The notes under the pieces are model-generated. The model was not told the DNA's origin. It did no database searches and worked only from the letters and a program-made list of their open reading frames with translations. Position numbers and translations under genes: made by a program. From Carpediemonas membranifera (taxonomy: Eukaryota > Fornicata), in NCBI GenBank assembly GCA_019828565.1, contig JAHDYR010000064.1, forward strand, positions 186,001 through 250,000: a stretch of DNA of 64,000 nt, in the 5' to 3' direction. Numbering within the stretch: the stretch's first letter is position 1; each line of letters opens with the position of its first letter. Below are positions 28,373-38,553 of this stretch, one piece after another.

Positions 28373-30824
28373 TCAACACTCGACCTTATGAACGAAGTTT
28401 GACGGGAACATGCCAGTCTTCCCAGTTCTCTCATTCAGCCCAATATACCAGTCCTCACTGGCCACCTGAGTCACTGACAAGAAGTCGCCCTTGGCCATGT
28501 CAATCTCATCGTCGTCACTCTTCTCATAGTCGAACTGTGCCTCCACGCGCATGATTGCGTTGGGCACGGTGCTGGCAGGCTTAGACTCGGCCGTATCCTG
28601 CTCAGGCGAAGTCTCCGAATCCCAGTCATCGTCGGACTCCTCCTCGGCAGCCTTGCCCTGAAGTCTGGCTGCGAGCATGGCGGCGACAGGGTTCATGCCC
28701 CCAGGGCGGGTCTGCCCTTCTTGGGCGGGGTCGGCCCGATCTGGGTCGGCCTTTGCGGCTGAGACAGGCTTGGCTGTGGCTGCAGCAGCTGAGGCAAGAG
28801 AGGCAGGGGCTTGCTCAGGCTCCGGCTCAGCATGTGCCTCGACAGCAGGTTCTTCTCCTTCCTGAGCAGCATGGCAAGCAGCAAGGTACGCCTCCTCGCT
28901 CATGACATCCAGGTAGTTGTATGGCACGTTCCCCATCTCGTCCGTGTGCATGTTAACGATACTAGCCCAGCCATTGGGGTCAACGCTGACTATACGGACA
29001 TACTGGCCCTCCTCGATGTCGGCCTCATCCTGGTCCTGCTTGGAGTATGCGTAGAGTGCCAGACCGTACTGTACAGGCTCGGACTTGTCCTTCTTCTCCT
29101 TCTTCTCCTCCTTCTTTCCCTTAAACTGCGGCTGGGCAGGTGTGGCAGGCTTTGGCAGGCCGGCGAGAGGGTTCGTCTGGTCGTCCTCCATGAGAGAGGC
29201 GGGGAACTCGGGAATGTCGACCTCGAAGCCGTCGACAGGGGTGGCCTTGCGCTGTGACATGGCAGCGATCTGGGAGATCACGTACTTCGGCTCCAGAGCC
29301 GCAATCCGATCCGAGATTTTCGCCAGATACGCATCCTGAGCGCGGAGCTCAACTGAACGAGTCGCAACGTATGTTTGGAGGGCGTTCCTGACCTCTACAA
29401 TCCGAGTAAGCTCGGTAGCTTCGAGCTCCTTGAGCTGGGAGGCTAGTACGGCGTCGAGCTGGCCTCTGGCCGTCTGATATTCCGTCTGCTTCTCACGGTA
29501 CGCCTCGAGCACTTTAAGGTACTTCTCATGGGCGGACTTGAGCTTCTTATCGACGTTTCTGCCAGCGTTATGGTCGAACTGCAGCTTCTTGACCTTCGCC
29601 TCCTGGGCCTGGACGTCTGCTACGCTCTTCTTAATGCCAGTAACGAAACTCTGGAAGGTTCGCACCGTACCCTCGACGACTCGGTTCACTTGGTCCACCT
29701 GGCGCGGCACAGCGTCGCGGGCAGCGTTCAGGGCCTTGACAACCGTCTCCTTCGTTGTGTGATCTGAGTCAATAATGGCCTTGTTTGTCTCAGCGTGCTC
29801 GGCGATGACTGTATTCCACAACGAACGCATGAGGGCGCCTTCATCAGGCGAGGAGCAACTCTTGAGCTTCGTCAGATCGCGGCGAATGTCGTTGTTGATC
29901 TCGATTCTTGTGCCAATGATGCTGAGCATCTGCTGCATGGTCACGCGGCGCTTGGAGATCACGTCATCGCAAATATACCTGAAGTCCGCAAGAGTGAGGG
30001 TCTCAAACGACTTCTGCTCCTCTAGCACGGCCACGCTGCGATGGTACTCGCTCGACCCGTGTTGCTCGAGCATCGTCTTCACAGTAGGAGGCAGGGCAAC
30101 CACGAGGGAGCCGTCGGCCTGGGGGTGAACGGTGTCCACAGCGTCGGCGATCTCGGTGCGGAGGGAATCGTGGACGGTGCGCATGTCCAGGATCTGGAAG
30201 GGATCAGAGGTCGCCAGCTTGGCCTTGCGCTCCTTGATGGCGGCTTCTGAGCGCTGGATGTCCTTGCTGAGGCGGCCGAGGACGTCGTCGTAGTGGGCAT
30301 CCTTCTTGTCAGCGTCAACCTTAAGCTGCTCGAGCAGAGCGATCTCACGGGCATTGATTGTGTTGCGGAGGTCCTCGAAGTGTGCCTGGACCGCGTCGTA
30401 TGAGGAGGCATGGGTCGCGGCTGCTTCGGCCCTGAGTCGCTGAGTCAAATCCTTTCTCTTGACAAGATCCTTAAGCTGCTGCTCATGAATGTGGGTCTGT
30501 TCCTCAAGGTCAGGGATGGATCGGGCGAGCGCTTCCTGTGTTAGAGAGGGCGTGTGGGGTAAGACGAACCTTGAGGGTAATAATCTCGTGGCCTGCTGAA
30601 GAGAACAGCGCGCACATGTGGCAGACGATCTTCTTCTCATCATAGTCGTAAACATCGAGCTCTTTGCTGTGCTGAGGGCAAAGGTGAACGCCCTTGGCAG
30701 GAGTAACAACCGCGGGGGTCTCAGGCTTCGCCATTTGAAGCTGCGCAAGAGCTGCGGCAAGCTGATCTCCTTCTAATGTCGATAGCAGCGCTTGGATCTG
30801 CGCTGCTACGTTTTGCTCAGCCAT
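28373..30824 (-). CDS. B-box / coiled-coil / double-SH3 protein
   Basis: 805 aa with one 34-nt intron. Seen in order: a B-box-like zinc site at about residues 50-85 (CPQH...CHMC...GHEI), then a long coiled coil at about 90-520, a low-complexity Pro/Glu/Ala linker, and SH3 domain 1 near 555-615 (ALYAYSKQDQDEADIEEGQYVRI, with VPYNYLDV). A second disordered stretch precedes a C-terminal SH3 domain (AQFDYEKSDDDEIDMAKGDFL...GMFPSNFV). Both SH3 domains keep the ALYDY-like and P-x-N-Y/F motifs that bind proline-rich peptides. TRIM proteins share the B-box plus coiled coil, but this has no RING and uses SH3 as its reader. A cytoskeletal or endocytic adaptor is the likely role; the partner is unknown. 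Confidence 0.8.
30536..30569 (-). other. 34-nt intron in the B-box/SH3 gene
   Basis: Begins GTTCGT and ends CTAACACAG on the coding strand. Splicing joins the B-box exon (85 codons) to the coiled-coil exon in frame. Confidence 0.8.
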
Positions 30825-31087
30825 GTTCTTCTTGTGTTGTCGTGCTGAAGACCATTTATCAGTTACATGTCCCGTATGTATAGCTGCATTACTGAGACTT
30901 CCACGCGTACATATGAACTTATCAAGCGATGCTTCGCTGCACTGACCTCTGGCGTCCAACACCATATCGCCAATCCGAGACAGTGCTGGCTCCATCAACA
31001 TGACTCTCCCCGGCACATGTTACTCACATTGACCTTAAACTGCCATTTACGCGCGAAAGATAACTAGTTTTACAACAAAGTGGCTGC

Positions 31088-31912
31088 CTACTGATTGAGC
31101 GAGACTTCAATGCCCTGACAGGTCTGCTCGAGTAGCTTCAGAAGTGTGTCCTCTGTGTGCTGTCTCTCCGCCCGCTCCTTGGCTACATCCGCAGTCATCC
31201 GAGTCGCGACGTCCTCTAGCATCTTGAACTGGGTCTGCTCGGCCTCTTCACGCATCGTCACCTCGGCCTTCAGTGTCTCTTTCAGTATCATGAGCTCTTC
31301 TGTGTATCGCCTTATGATTTGCTCGTGCTTTTCTTCTCTCTCTGCGCTGGCGCTGCGGTTGGCGGCCGCGAGTCGGTTGGCTCTCTCGCGGATTTCTGCT
31401 TGTGTTCTTTCGAACTCCTCCTCGGATGCCTTGCACTCCTTATTCATGTCCAAGCGTATACTGTAGCATTCCTCGTCTATAGACTTAATTGTCTTTGACT
31501 CGAGCTCCTTTCGTTGCTGGCGCTCAGCCTGAAGGTCCATAACGACAGATGACTCGACCAGCCGAAGCTCCTTGGTTCCCTGCTCCGCAAGCATCTCTAG
31601 GCCAACATGCTGGGAGGCTAATGCCTCTTGGAGACGGTTGAGAGCTGTCCGAATGTTCCCTTGGTCGGCGTCGGTTGAATACACTGAGTCGATGCGTTCG
31701 TCGATAAGACGGATCTTGAGTTCACATTCTGCTTGGCGGTGTTGCTTATCTTCATCCAGATTCACTTGTATGCCGCTCAGCTTGGTCGTGAGGGAACGAA
31801 TACGCATCTGGCTTGGAGTCTGCGAGAAGTTCAGCGTTTCGCTCGAGACGCTTGTTCTCATGCTTGAATGGAGGCCATTCGTGCTGTTGGAATACAAGGA
31901 CCGCGTGACCAT
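31088..31912 (-). CDS. SF-assemblin / beta-giardin family fibre protein
   Basis: 274 aa. Known: the family forms striated 2-nm filaments at flagellar roots and, in Giardia, the ventral-disc microribbons. Seen: a short Ser/Thr-rich head (residues 1-35), then about 240 residues of continuous coiled coil starting near KLSGIQVNLDEDKQHRQ. Length equals beta-giardin (272 aa). The frame is open upstream to a TTG at 32023; the ATG at 31912 is chosen because it gives the family length and a normal head domain. It supports a flagellate with fibrous rootlets. Confidence 0.8.
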   Translation of the reverse strand: MVTRSLYSNSTNGLHSSMRTSVSSETLNFSQTPSQMRIRSLTTKLSGIQVNLDEDKQHRQAECELKIRLIDERIDSVYSTDADQGNIRTALNRLQEALASQHVGLEMLAEQGTKELRLVESSVVMDLQAERQQRKELESKTIKSIDEECYSIRLDMNKECKASEEEFERTQAEIRERANRLAAANRSASAEREEKHEQIIRRYTEELMILKETLKAEVTMREEAEQTQFKMLEDVATRMTADVAKERAERQHTEDTLLKLLEQTCQGIEVSLNQ

Positions 31913-32338
31913 GTCAGGTTCGCCTCGTGGCAGCGCGATGGTCGACTGCGCTCGAGTCACGTGCCATGGCACCACGGGCGTGAGATCAGCCTGGGGCGAT
32001 GATCCGCGTAGTGAAGGCGGCAAAGTTCAGCCAATCTTTGTGTTCTGTCGTGAGGTCGTGAGTGACCATAATCTGCACCGTTGGGTAAGGTTGGAGAACC
32101 AACAGCGAAGTCACCTGCCCCGGCTTTCTCTCTCACACTACAGATCCTATCGCATGCTACTGACTATCTGCCCGAGTCTCGATTTCCCAAGAATCGAATC
32201 TGGTTCGATTCGAAAGTCGTGGTTGGTCCCGATTCGGTCGCCTGCCGACTGTGACAATAAGACACGCCCTGCCCCACACTCAAACCATACACTACTTAAC
32301 ATGTCAAACAAGATATTGGGCAGGATCGCCGATAATGA
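31913..32338. other. Intergenic region between divergent genes
   Basis: Shared 5' region of the SF-assemblin and MFS genes. It contains a short perfect inverted repeat GAATCGAA / TTCGATTC (32191-32198 and 32204-32211) with a 5-nt spacer, followed by another CGATTCG near 32230. It could be a factor-binding site; no transcript feature is seen. Confidence 0.35.
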
Positions 32339-34324
32339 ATGAATCAAGTTTTAGAGTCCGGGAGTCGTTTCCAGTGCCCGCAGCCGATGCCTAGTTCCGT
32401 TAAGAAGCTTCCGTCGTCCGTCAAGAGGCTCCATAGAGCACAAAGTGGCCTTCAAAACCATCTACCGTTGGCTCCAGCGGTGGTCCGGTCTTTCCGGGTC
32501 CCTATCTATCTTGTGCTCTTCGTAGTCGTCAACATTCTCTTTTCGTGGGGAAATGACGCGTACTTCAGTCTCCAATCCTTTTACAAGGACACGTACGGCT
32601 TCTCCTCCATCCAGTTGTCAGTTCTCTCCTCGATCTACTCCCTTCCTAACTGCCTGATCCCCATCATCTTCGGCGTCCTTGTAGACCGGTTCGGCGCCTC
32701 CAAGTCGTTCGCAGGATCTACCATCTTCATGGTTATCGGGGTTTTCTTCCTTATGATCTCTGGCCTACCATCTTCCTCTCTCATTGCCTTTGTTATTCTC
32801 TTGATATCCAGAGTTTCCCTGGCATTCGGCGGCCAGTCCATCTATACCTCCCACGATGTGCTGAACTTGAAGATCTTCGGCGTTGGTCTTGTTTCCCTCA
32901 CTCTTTCATCCTGCATCTCGGCTGGAAAGGTCGGCTCTGCCGCTGTGTTCCAAATCCTCTCCCGCCTGGCCGTAGTACTCGGGCTTAGGACCACTGCTCT
33001 CCTTAGCGGCATCGTATTCGCCCCCACCGCCTTCGTAGCAGCCGCCATCCTTATCCTGCACGCTAATGATCGCCGCAAGAAGAAGCACCACACGAACAAG
33101 ACCGTGTCCCAGGTGTCTACCATCGTATCCATGGGCTCTATCCCCGTGCCTATCCGAGACTACGCTACGGACTCGGACAACGATGACTACCTCGTCCTTA
33201 GCTCTTACCCTCAAACCCCGGCCGAGTTCCGGTCAGGCTATGCCCCAGCAGAGGACGATGTGGAATACGGTGCCAAGCACGGCGTGGCATGGGAGAAAAC
33301 TGGCTCAGTCGAGTCTCTTGGGGCCGATGTCGAGACCTCGCCCCAGTCGCCAGTCAAGGTCATAGTCACGGAGACGATGAAGTCCGAGCTGACCCACGCC
33401 CCGCGGTTTGGGTCCCGACTTGACTTTGGAGAGACTGATACGCCACCAGAAGAGCAGCTGCCGGCTGACGAGGAGACGATCATGGACGAATACCGCTCAC
33501 CCGAGCCTGACGACGCACGCTACAAGGACGAAGCAGCCAGCCACCATGACGGCCTGAGGTCCGACTCCGAGCTCGACTCTGAGGCCAGTCTGTCCGACGA
33601 TCTCGTCGCCTCAGTCCCCTTTGACCCGTTCATGAGTGCTGTGGTCGACCAGCTTCACCACGAAGACCACGCTGAGAGGGAGAACGACGCTGCCCAAGTC
33701 GACATCGCTCTTAGACAAACCGACCCAGACTCGTTGTGGTCTAACCGATTCTACTGGTGGCAGCTGCTGACTGCTAGTCTTATGTACGGGCTCTTCTATA
33801 GCTTCCCGTCTGTTGCTGGCGCAATGATGCAGGGAAGGAACAACTTGTCGAACACGGAGGCTACGTCGGCCGCGTCGTTTTATTATTTCGCGATGATACT
33901 CACCCCAATATGGGTAGTAGTGGTCGGTAGACTAGGCCAACGCTGTCTGTTTATGATTGCGATTCTCGCCCTCTCGATCATCGTCTTCTGTCTCATCCTA
34001 TTTACCCGATTTTCCCCAAACTTCATGGCGTTCCTCATTGGGCTATGTGCTTCTCCCATGGGCTCTGCCGTTTACTCTACCTTCGCGCTGACTGTCAGTC
34101 CAAAGGTTTCTGGCATCGCTTACGGGATATTCAACGCTGGGTTGAATGCCACTATTGGTGGTGTCATTTTTATGCAAAACATGCTTGCTGGCCAGTCGTG
34201 GAAGCTCGGGGTGATGACGTATATAGGGCACGCCGTTGTGGCTCTGTGCGCTGCCTTTGTCTTGTTCTTATTTGACCAGAGGACGGGCGCGAGGCTGTCG
34301 AGGGCGAAGCAGGCTAAACGCTGA
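32339..34324 (+). CDS. Major facilitator superfamily transporter (MFSD1-like)
   Basis: 661 aa. Seen: 12 hydrophobic helices in two bundles of six, split by a roughly 220-residue acidic cytosolic loop (about residues 250-470). The region between helices 2 and 3 has VDRFGASKS, the MFS G-x-L-x-D-R-x-G signature. The early GNDAYFSLQSFYKDTYGFSS...SIYSLPNCLIPIIFG segment resembles MFSD1, a lysosomal dipeptide uniporter group; that assignment is tentative. The long loop is unusual and may be regulatory. Two ATGs lie close together; the second (32339) is in frame. Confidence 0.8.
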   Translation: MNQVLESGSRFQCPQPMPSSVKKLPSSVKRLHRAQSGLQNHLPLAPAVVRSFRVPIYLVLFVVVNILFSWGNDAYFSLQSFYKDTYGFSSIQLSVLSSIYSLPNCLIPIIFGVLVDRFGASKSFAGSTIFMVIGVFFLMISGLPSSSLIAFVILLISRVSLAFGGQSIYTSHDVLNLKIFGVGLVSLTLSSCISAGKVGSAAVFQILSRLAVVLGLRTTALLSGIVFAPTAFVAAAILILHANDRRKKKHHTNKTVSQVSTIVSMGSIPVPIRDYATDSDNDDYLVLSSYPQTPAEFRSGYAPAEDDVEYGAKHGVAWEKTGSVESLGADVETSPQSPVKVIVTETMKSELTHAPRFGSRLDFGETDTPPEEQLPADEETIMDEYRSPEPDDARYKDEAASHHDGLRSDSELDSEASLSDDLVASVPFDPFMSAVVDQLHHEDHAERENDAAQVDIALRQTDPDSLWSNRFYWWQLLTASLMYGLFYSFPSVAGAMMQGRNNLSNTEATSAASFYYFAMILTPIWVVVVGRLGQRCLFMIAILALSIIVFCLILFTRFSPNFMAFLIGLCASPMGSAVYSTFALTVSPKVSGIAYGIFNAGLNATIGGVIFMQNMLAGQSWKLGVMTYIGHAVVALCAAFVLFLFDQRTGARLSRAKQAKR

Positions 34325-34480
34325 GAACGGAATACTGCCATAAACATAACGGATGCCTGTGCATTTCGAGCACTGGCGCTTGGTTGGAAGAGCTTGATCT
34401 GATCACAGTGTCACTCGCTCACTGTCGGTTGCTCCAAAAATGCTTCGTTAAAACAAAGAAACATGTGCGTTTATTCATCG

Positions 34481-34687
34481 TTAGTTGCTCTTACTAGCGC
34501 GACGCCATATTCTGGCATGCGTCTTCGCGAGACTAGAGCCGTCTTCGGCATGGAGGTGCACCTTCTGCTTCTTCGGCTGTTGGATCTTATGCTTAGCGCG
34601 TTGTTGCTTTCCACGAACTGCTTCTCTATACCCGTGGGTGTCAGTGAGGTTCATGCTTTCTTCTTCTAGACCTTGTAAGCTTCGCAC
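34481..34687 (-). CDS. Small basic hypothetical protein
   Basis: A 57-residue basic peptide from the ATG near 34654 (MNLTDTHGYREAVRGKQQRAKH...), or longer if the frame begins upstream, where about 30 more codons are open (APHAVVEASTNVICEVRSLQGL). Codon pattern looks coding and the tail is lysine/arginine-rich. I do not recognise the family and cannot place the start: no intron fitting the local consensus joins an upstream ATG. Confidence 0.35.
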   Translation of the reverse strand: MRSLQGLEEESMNLTDTHGYREAVRGKQQRAKHKIQQPKKQKVHLHAEDGSSLAKTHARIWRRASKSN

Positions 34688-34917
34688 TTCGCAGATGACA
34701 TTCGTGCTGGCCTCTACAACGGCATGTGGCGCTGCTTGCTTGATTGGTAGCTCATCGCGTTACATGGCGGGATATTACCATGCAACGGCGGTTATCGTGT
34801 GAGGGCAAAGACCGCAGCCGCGCCCTGGCCCGCGCGACCTTCAACTCACTCGTCCACGATGAAAATGACGACAGCAGAACGTCGCCACTGGCATGTATGG
34901 GCTCTTGGACAGTGTAT

Positions 34918-35874
34918 GCCGGCTTGTTGCCAGTCCTGGTCTGGATTGCCGTTGAATTAATCACTGAAGTCGCTCTCGAGTCATTCTCTTGCCTCCCCTC
35001 CTCAAAGGTTCGTCTCTGGGCTTCCTATGATTATAATGAATACAGCGGAGAACTACGGTTGCTGCAGCACGTATACAGTCATAGTTACTATGAGGGCCAA
35101 CCATTATTCATCTCACACAGCTCAAAGGGTCCATTCCTCGGGCCTTTGACGTCCAATCGTTCATTTGATAACAACATCAACCATATATTACCAGCACCCA
35201 ACCATTTTTGTCTCATTACTAATCACTAAAGAATCTGTTACACACAACAAACGCTGCTCGCGACTCAGCCTCCTTCTTTGTCCTCCCATGCCCCACCGCC
35301 GTGATGTCCTGCCCATTGCACTGCATGGCCACCACAGATTTGAACAGCGGCAGATGGTCAGGGTGGCCTGGCCTAAACACTCTGTCGGTCCGATACTCGG
35401 GCGGGGACGTGGCGTTCTGCTGAGAGTACTCGTTCAGCACGCCTTTGTAGTTCATATTTTGGATGTAGAGCTCTGGGTTCGCGGTTGTTATTTCAACGCT
35501 CTCGCCGATTTTCTTTGGAGTTGACGCAAGGTGGACCCCCATCGGAGGCCTCTGCGAGATTGACGAGAGTCCAGTAATATCACTAAACGACGCCTCGGTC
35601 GCTCCATCGTCAGGGAGGTGGTCTGGGTAGGCCGACGGCTTCGGGATCGGCAAATCAATATCATCGCTTGGCGGGTCATTGAAGAAGCTGTCGTCACCGC
35701 CAACCGACATCTGAGCCATCTCCCTCTCGAACGGCTCCATGGGCTGGGGCGTGGTGGGCGTGGGAATGTGGGACTTGCCCGCAATGCACTGCTCTGCAAG
35801 ATAAATGATCGGAGTGAGCGAGTTTGTCTCTGAAGCATGGGCATAGATGAAGGCAAAGAAGCCTTCTCCCAAGG
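34918..35874. repeat. Left arm of a 957-bp perfect inverted repeat
   Basis: Reverse complement of 36495-37451; every stretch I compared is identical, and all predicted frames in the two arms are the same. The arm starts at GCCGGCTTG and ends in the middle of the dsRNA-binding gene. Spacer between arms: 620 bp. Confidence 0.92.
35219..35874 (-). pseudogene. 5'-truncated inverted copy of the dsRNA-binding protein gene
   Basis: Encodes the last about 218 codons of the protein at 36208-37150, identical from LGEGFFAF to the stop codon, including the complete dsRNA-binding motif. It lacks the first about 85 codons; the frame runs a few residues past the repeat edge to a non-family start. Without its own promoter it is probably not translated, but a transcript would be complementary to the mRNA of the intact copy. 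Confidence 0.85.
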
Positions 35875-35906
35875 ACAGGTCCCATTTGGCACAATACACG
35901 GGAACT

Positions 35907-36152
35907 TTAGTAAGCTTTAGCCAGCATCAGGGCGAGGAGGACAGCAACCAGGCCCACCTTGGCCCAACGGGCAGCATCAGTGTGATGGGGGTCGGGGTCG
36001 GGGTCTGGGTCAGTCCAGCCGCGGGTGAGCATGAGGCTATTGGACGAGATGGTGTCGTTTTCGACGACATAAAACACTTCTTTCATGACGTCAGCGTAAA
36101 TGAGAGAGACGCCGTGATAGCTTGCACAGACTTCGCCACCATTCACCGCCAT
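35907..36152 (-). pseudogene. C-terminal tail of a surface protein related to the split gene
   Basis: 81 codons. Seen: Y-A-D-V motif (SLIYADVMKEV), an Asp-Pro repeat (DPDPDPDPHH) and a C-terminal hydrophobic tail (WAKVGLVAVLLALMLAKAY). The tail of the gene at 17444 has VYADV, NDPHDSG and WVKAGLLAVLLALALLA at the same spacing. Only this end remains; the 5' part is missing, and the dsRNA-binding gene starts about 55 bp away on the other strand. A gene fragment left by the rearrangement that made the palindrome is likely. Confidence 0.55.
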
Positions 36153-36207
36153 TCAACATTGGTCCACGCGTGACGTGGCAGTTTTGCTTCCAGACCGACA
36201 ATCCTCG

Positions 36208-37150
36208 ATGCAGCACACAAGCGAGCACGCACTTGTACGTATTCTGGTCGCATCAACTGACAAAGCTTTCTACTGAGCTGAACAAGCTGTTCTACTACTC
36301 CTGGCAAGCTCCTGAGATCGCGGCCATCATCAAGGACCGCAGCAAGATCAAAGTCGGGAAGAGCATCTTCGACACGGCGATTGATATGTGTATGGCTGCT
36401 GAGGACAAGCTCCATGACCAAAAATGGCACCTGGAATCCGTCCGAAACGGCCTCCCTCAAGTTCTCAAAGAGAAGCACTTCCCTCACTGCGCTGCCTTGG
36501 GAGAAGGCTTCTTTGCCTTCATCTATGCCCATGCTTCAGAGACAAACTCGCTCACTCCGATCATTTATCTTGCAGAGCAGTGCATTGCGGGCAAGTCCCA
36601 CATTCCCACGCCCACCACGCCCCAGCCCATGGAGCCGTTCGAGAGGGAGATGGCTCAGATGTCGGTTGGCGGTGACGACAGCTTCTTCAATGACCCGCCA
36701 AGCGATGATATTGATTTGCCGATCCCGAAGCCGTCGGCCTACCCAGACCACCTCCCTGACGATGGAGCGACCGAGGCGTCGTTTAGTGATATTACTGGAC
36801 TCTCGTCAATCTCGCAGAGGCCTCCGATGGGGGTCCACCTTGCGTCAACTCCAAAGAAAATCGGCGAGAGCGTTGAAATAACAACCGCGAACCCAGAGCT
36901 CTACATCCAAAATATGAACTACAAAGGCGTGCTGAACGAGTACTCTCAGCAGAACGCCACGTCCCCGCCCGAGTATCGGACCGACAGAGTGTTTAGGCCA
37001 GGCCACCCTGACCATCTGCCGCTGTTCAAATCTGTGGTGGCCATGCAGTGCAATGGGCAGGACATCACGGCGGTGGGGCATGGGAGGACAAAGAAGGAGG
37101 CTGAGTCGCGAGCAGCGTTTGTTGTGTGTAACAGATTCTTTAGTGATTAG
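36208..37150 (+). CDS. Double-stranded RNA-binding-motif protein
   Basis: 303 aa with one 31-nt intron. Seen: a helical N-terminal region (residues 1-125), a Pro/Asp-rich linker, and a C-terminal dsRBM at about 215-303 (YKGVLNEYSQQN...PEYRT...HLPLFKSVVAMQCNGQDITAVGHGRTKKEAESRAA). The dsRBM has helix 1, three strands and the KKEAE-x-x-AA helix 2 that contacts the RNA phosphates. There is no RNase III, helicase or deaminase domain. The long frame begins at TTG only; splicing 36235-36265 joins ATG at 36208 in frame (MQHTSEHALLSTELNK). The 3' two thirds lie in the right arm of the inverted repeat. Confidence 0.8.
36235..36265 (+). other. 31-nt intron in the dsRNA-binding gene
   Basis: Begins GTACGT and ends CTGACAAAG; follows codon 9. 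Confidence 0.7.
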
Positions 37151-37451
37151 TAATGAGACAAAAATGGTTGGGTGCTGGTAATATATGGTTGATGTTGTTA
37201 TCAAATGAACGATTGGACGTCAAAGGCCCGAGGAATGGACCCTTTGAGCTGTGTGAGATGAATAATGGTTGGCCCTCATAGTAACTATGACTGTATACGT
37301 GCTGCAGCAACCGTAGTTCTCCGCTGTATTCATTATAATCATAGGAAGCCCAGAGACGAACCTTTGAGGAGGGGAGGCAAGAGAATGACTCGAGAGCGAC
37401 TTCAGTGATTAATTCAACGGCAATCCAGACCAGGACTGGCAACAAGCCGGC
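36495..37451. repeat. Right arm of the 957-bp perfect inverted repeat
   Basis: Holds codons about 87 to stop of the intact dsRNA-binding gene plus 301 bp of its 3' flank. See the left arm for comparison. Confidence 0.92.
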
Positions 37452-37605
37452 CACAGAGGCCGGCGGCCTGCATCCCGCCATCGGGAGCTGTCAGCTCGGT
37501 CGGGTTGTCGGCAATCGCTGCCTGGTGGAGTTGAGAAGTTGTCTCAAGCACGACTCTGCCCCCAGCAATCCATACGGCCTGCAAATTTATAATACAACAA
37601 CAGTG

Positions 37606-38395
37606 TCACCTCCGCATCCACGCAGCGATGGCCGAGAACTCCACGGACGGCGTTGTTGCAGGGACGGTCTTAATTCGACTCCGAAGCTGACGAATCATGG
37701 TGATGTCCGCGGCAGGCAGGATTTGCATTCCATACCCCTCGCATACGTTCAGTATGTCTCCAAGCACCCTTCTCGAGATCTTCATGGAGGGCCCTGAAGG
37801 CTGGCCGAGCGTCCGGAAGAAAGTGTCGAGAATAGTGTCAAGCGACGTGTTGATCAGGATCATCATGATAGTAACCTGCGTTAGAGTATACATTGCATGT
37901 AACAAACCACTTCAACAATGTAAACGTCGCCCGTGCTGGGTCGAGACAGCTTGAGAATGTCGAAAATGCTTCTAATGACGTTGCGGTTGAGCCCAACGAT
38001 CTCGCACACGTCTAGCAGCGGCTTCTTCGGGATGAAGAGATCGTCTCGGTTGGACACAAGCTCGAGCTTAAGAATTCTTGGTGAGCGAGAGGCCAAGGGA
38101 GAACAAACACTTCATTAATGTGCTGCAGAGTCACCACTGAACGGAATTCACGTAGTTCACTGTCCTTATGGGATTCTGTGTCCAGATATTCCGACACAAA
38201 CCAGTCTGCGGCAAATTTCTGGAGGTTGGTAGGCCCGTCCGGCTGAACGTTCGTCAGGGCGCGGATGAATCGCTTAAGCATGTACTTAGCTTCATGTGGA
38301 AGCTCGTATTCTGCAGGATCCACCCGCTTTGCGTGCCCGAGCTCGGTGTACGCGCTCATTGTGAGATTGTGCCGCGCAGGATTAGAATGATCCAT
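37606..38395 (-). CDS. RIIa-domain protein, probably flagellar
   Basis: 241 aa from three exons. Seen: residues about 35-75 (YMLKRFIRALTNVQPDGPTNLQKFAADWFVSEYL) fit the RIIa/Dpy-30 dimerisation-docking fold, which in axonemes binds AKAP-like radial-spoke partners. The rest (LFIPKKPLLDVCEIVGLNRNVIRSIFDIL, then ILINTSLDTILDTFFRTLG) looks like paired EF-hand-like helices without clear calcium loops. RIIa plus EF-hand-like order is seen in ciliary EFCAB-type proteins; this is a suggestion. Two 32-nt introns join the frames exactly. The first ATG (38395) is used; a second lies 12 codons on. Confidence 0.7.
37876..37907 (-). other. 32-nt intron 2 of the RIIa-domain gene
   Basis: Begins GTTTGT and ends CTAACGCAG on the coding strand. 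Confidence 0.78.
38077..38108 (-). other. 32-nt intron 1 of the RIIa-domain gene
   Basis: Begins GTTTGT and ends CTCACCAAG on the coding strand. Confidence 0.75.
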
Positions 38396-38553
38396 TTATG
38401 AGCCAACTCACGTAAAGGGTAAGATAGAATTGTTGAGTCCAAAACACAGAGTGATCCAAGCAGCATCAGGATCGCAGTGTGGTTCATCATACTCTATCAA
38501 TCGTGCGCAGCATATCACGCGCGCTGCAGCGCGTGCTTGCTCAACTTAGCAAG

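Noticed and set aside
34751-34778. 28-nt intron (GTAATA...GATGAG) joining an ATG at 34781 to the small basic frame
   Set aside because: It joins in frame, but neither donor nor acceptor fits the GTNYGT / NTNAC-NN-AG pattern of the twelve others.
36143-36532. Minus-strand 129-codon frame opposite the dsRNA-binding gene
   Set aside because: Shadow of the coding strand; the plus-strand frame has the dsRBM and consensus intron.
37140-37481. Minus-strand frame (GLLPVLVWIAVELITEVALE...) at the outer edge of the right arm, also at 34918-35229 in the left arm
   Set aside because: It crosses the repeat edge with different N termini in the two copies and has no family match; its presence in both arms follows from the duplication.
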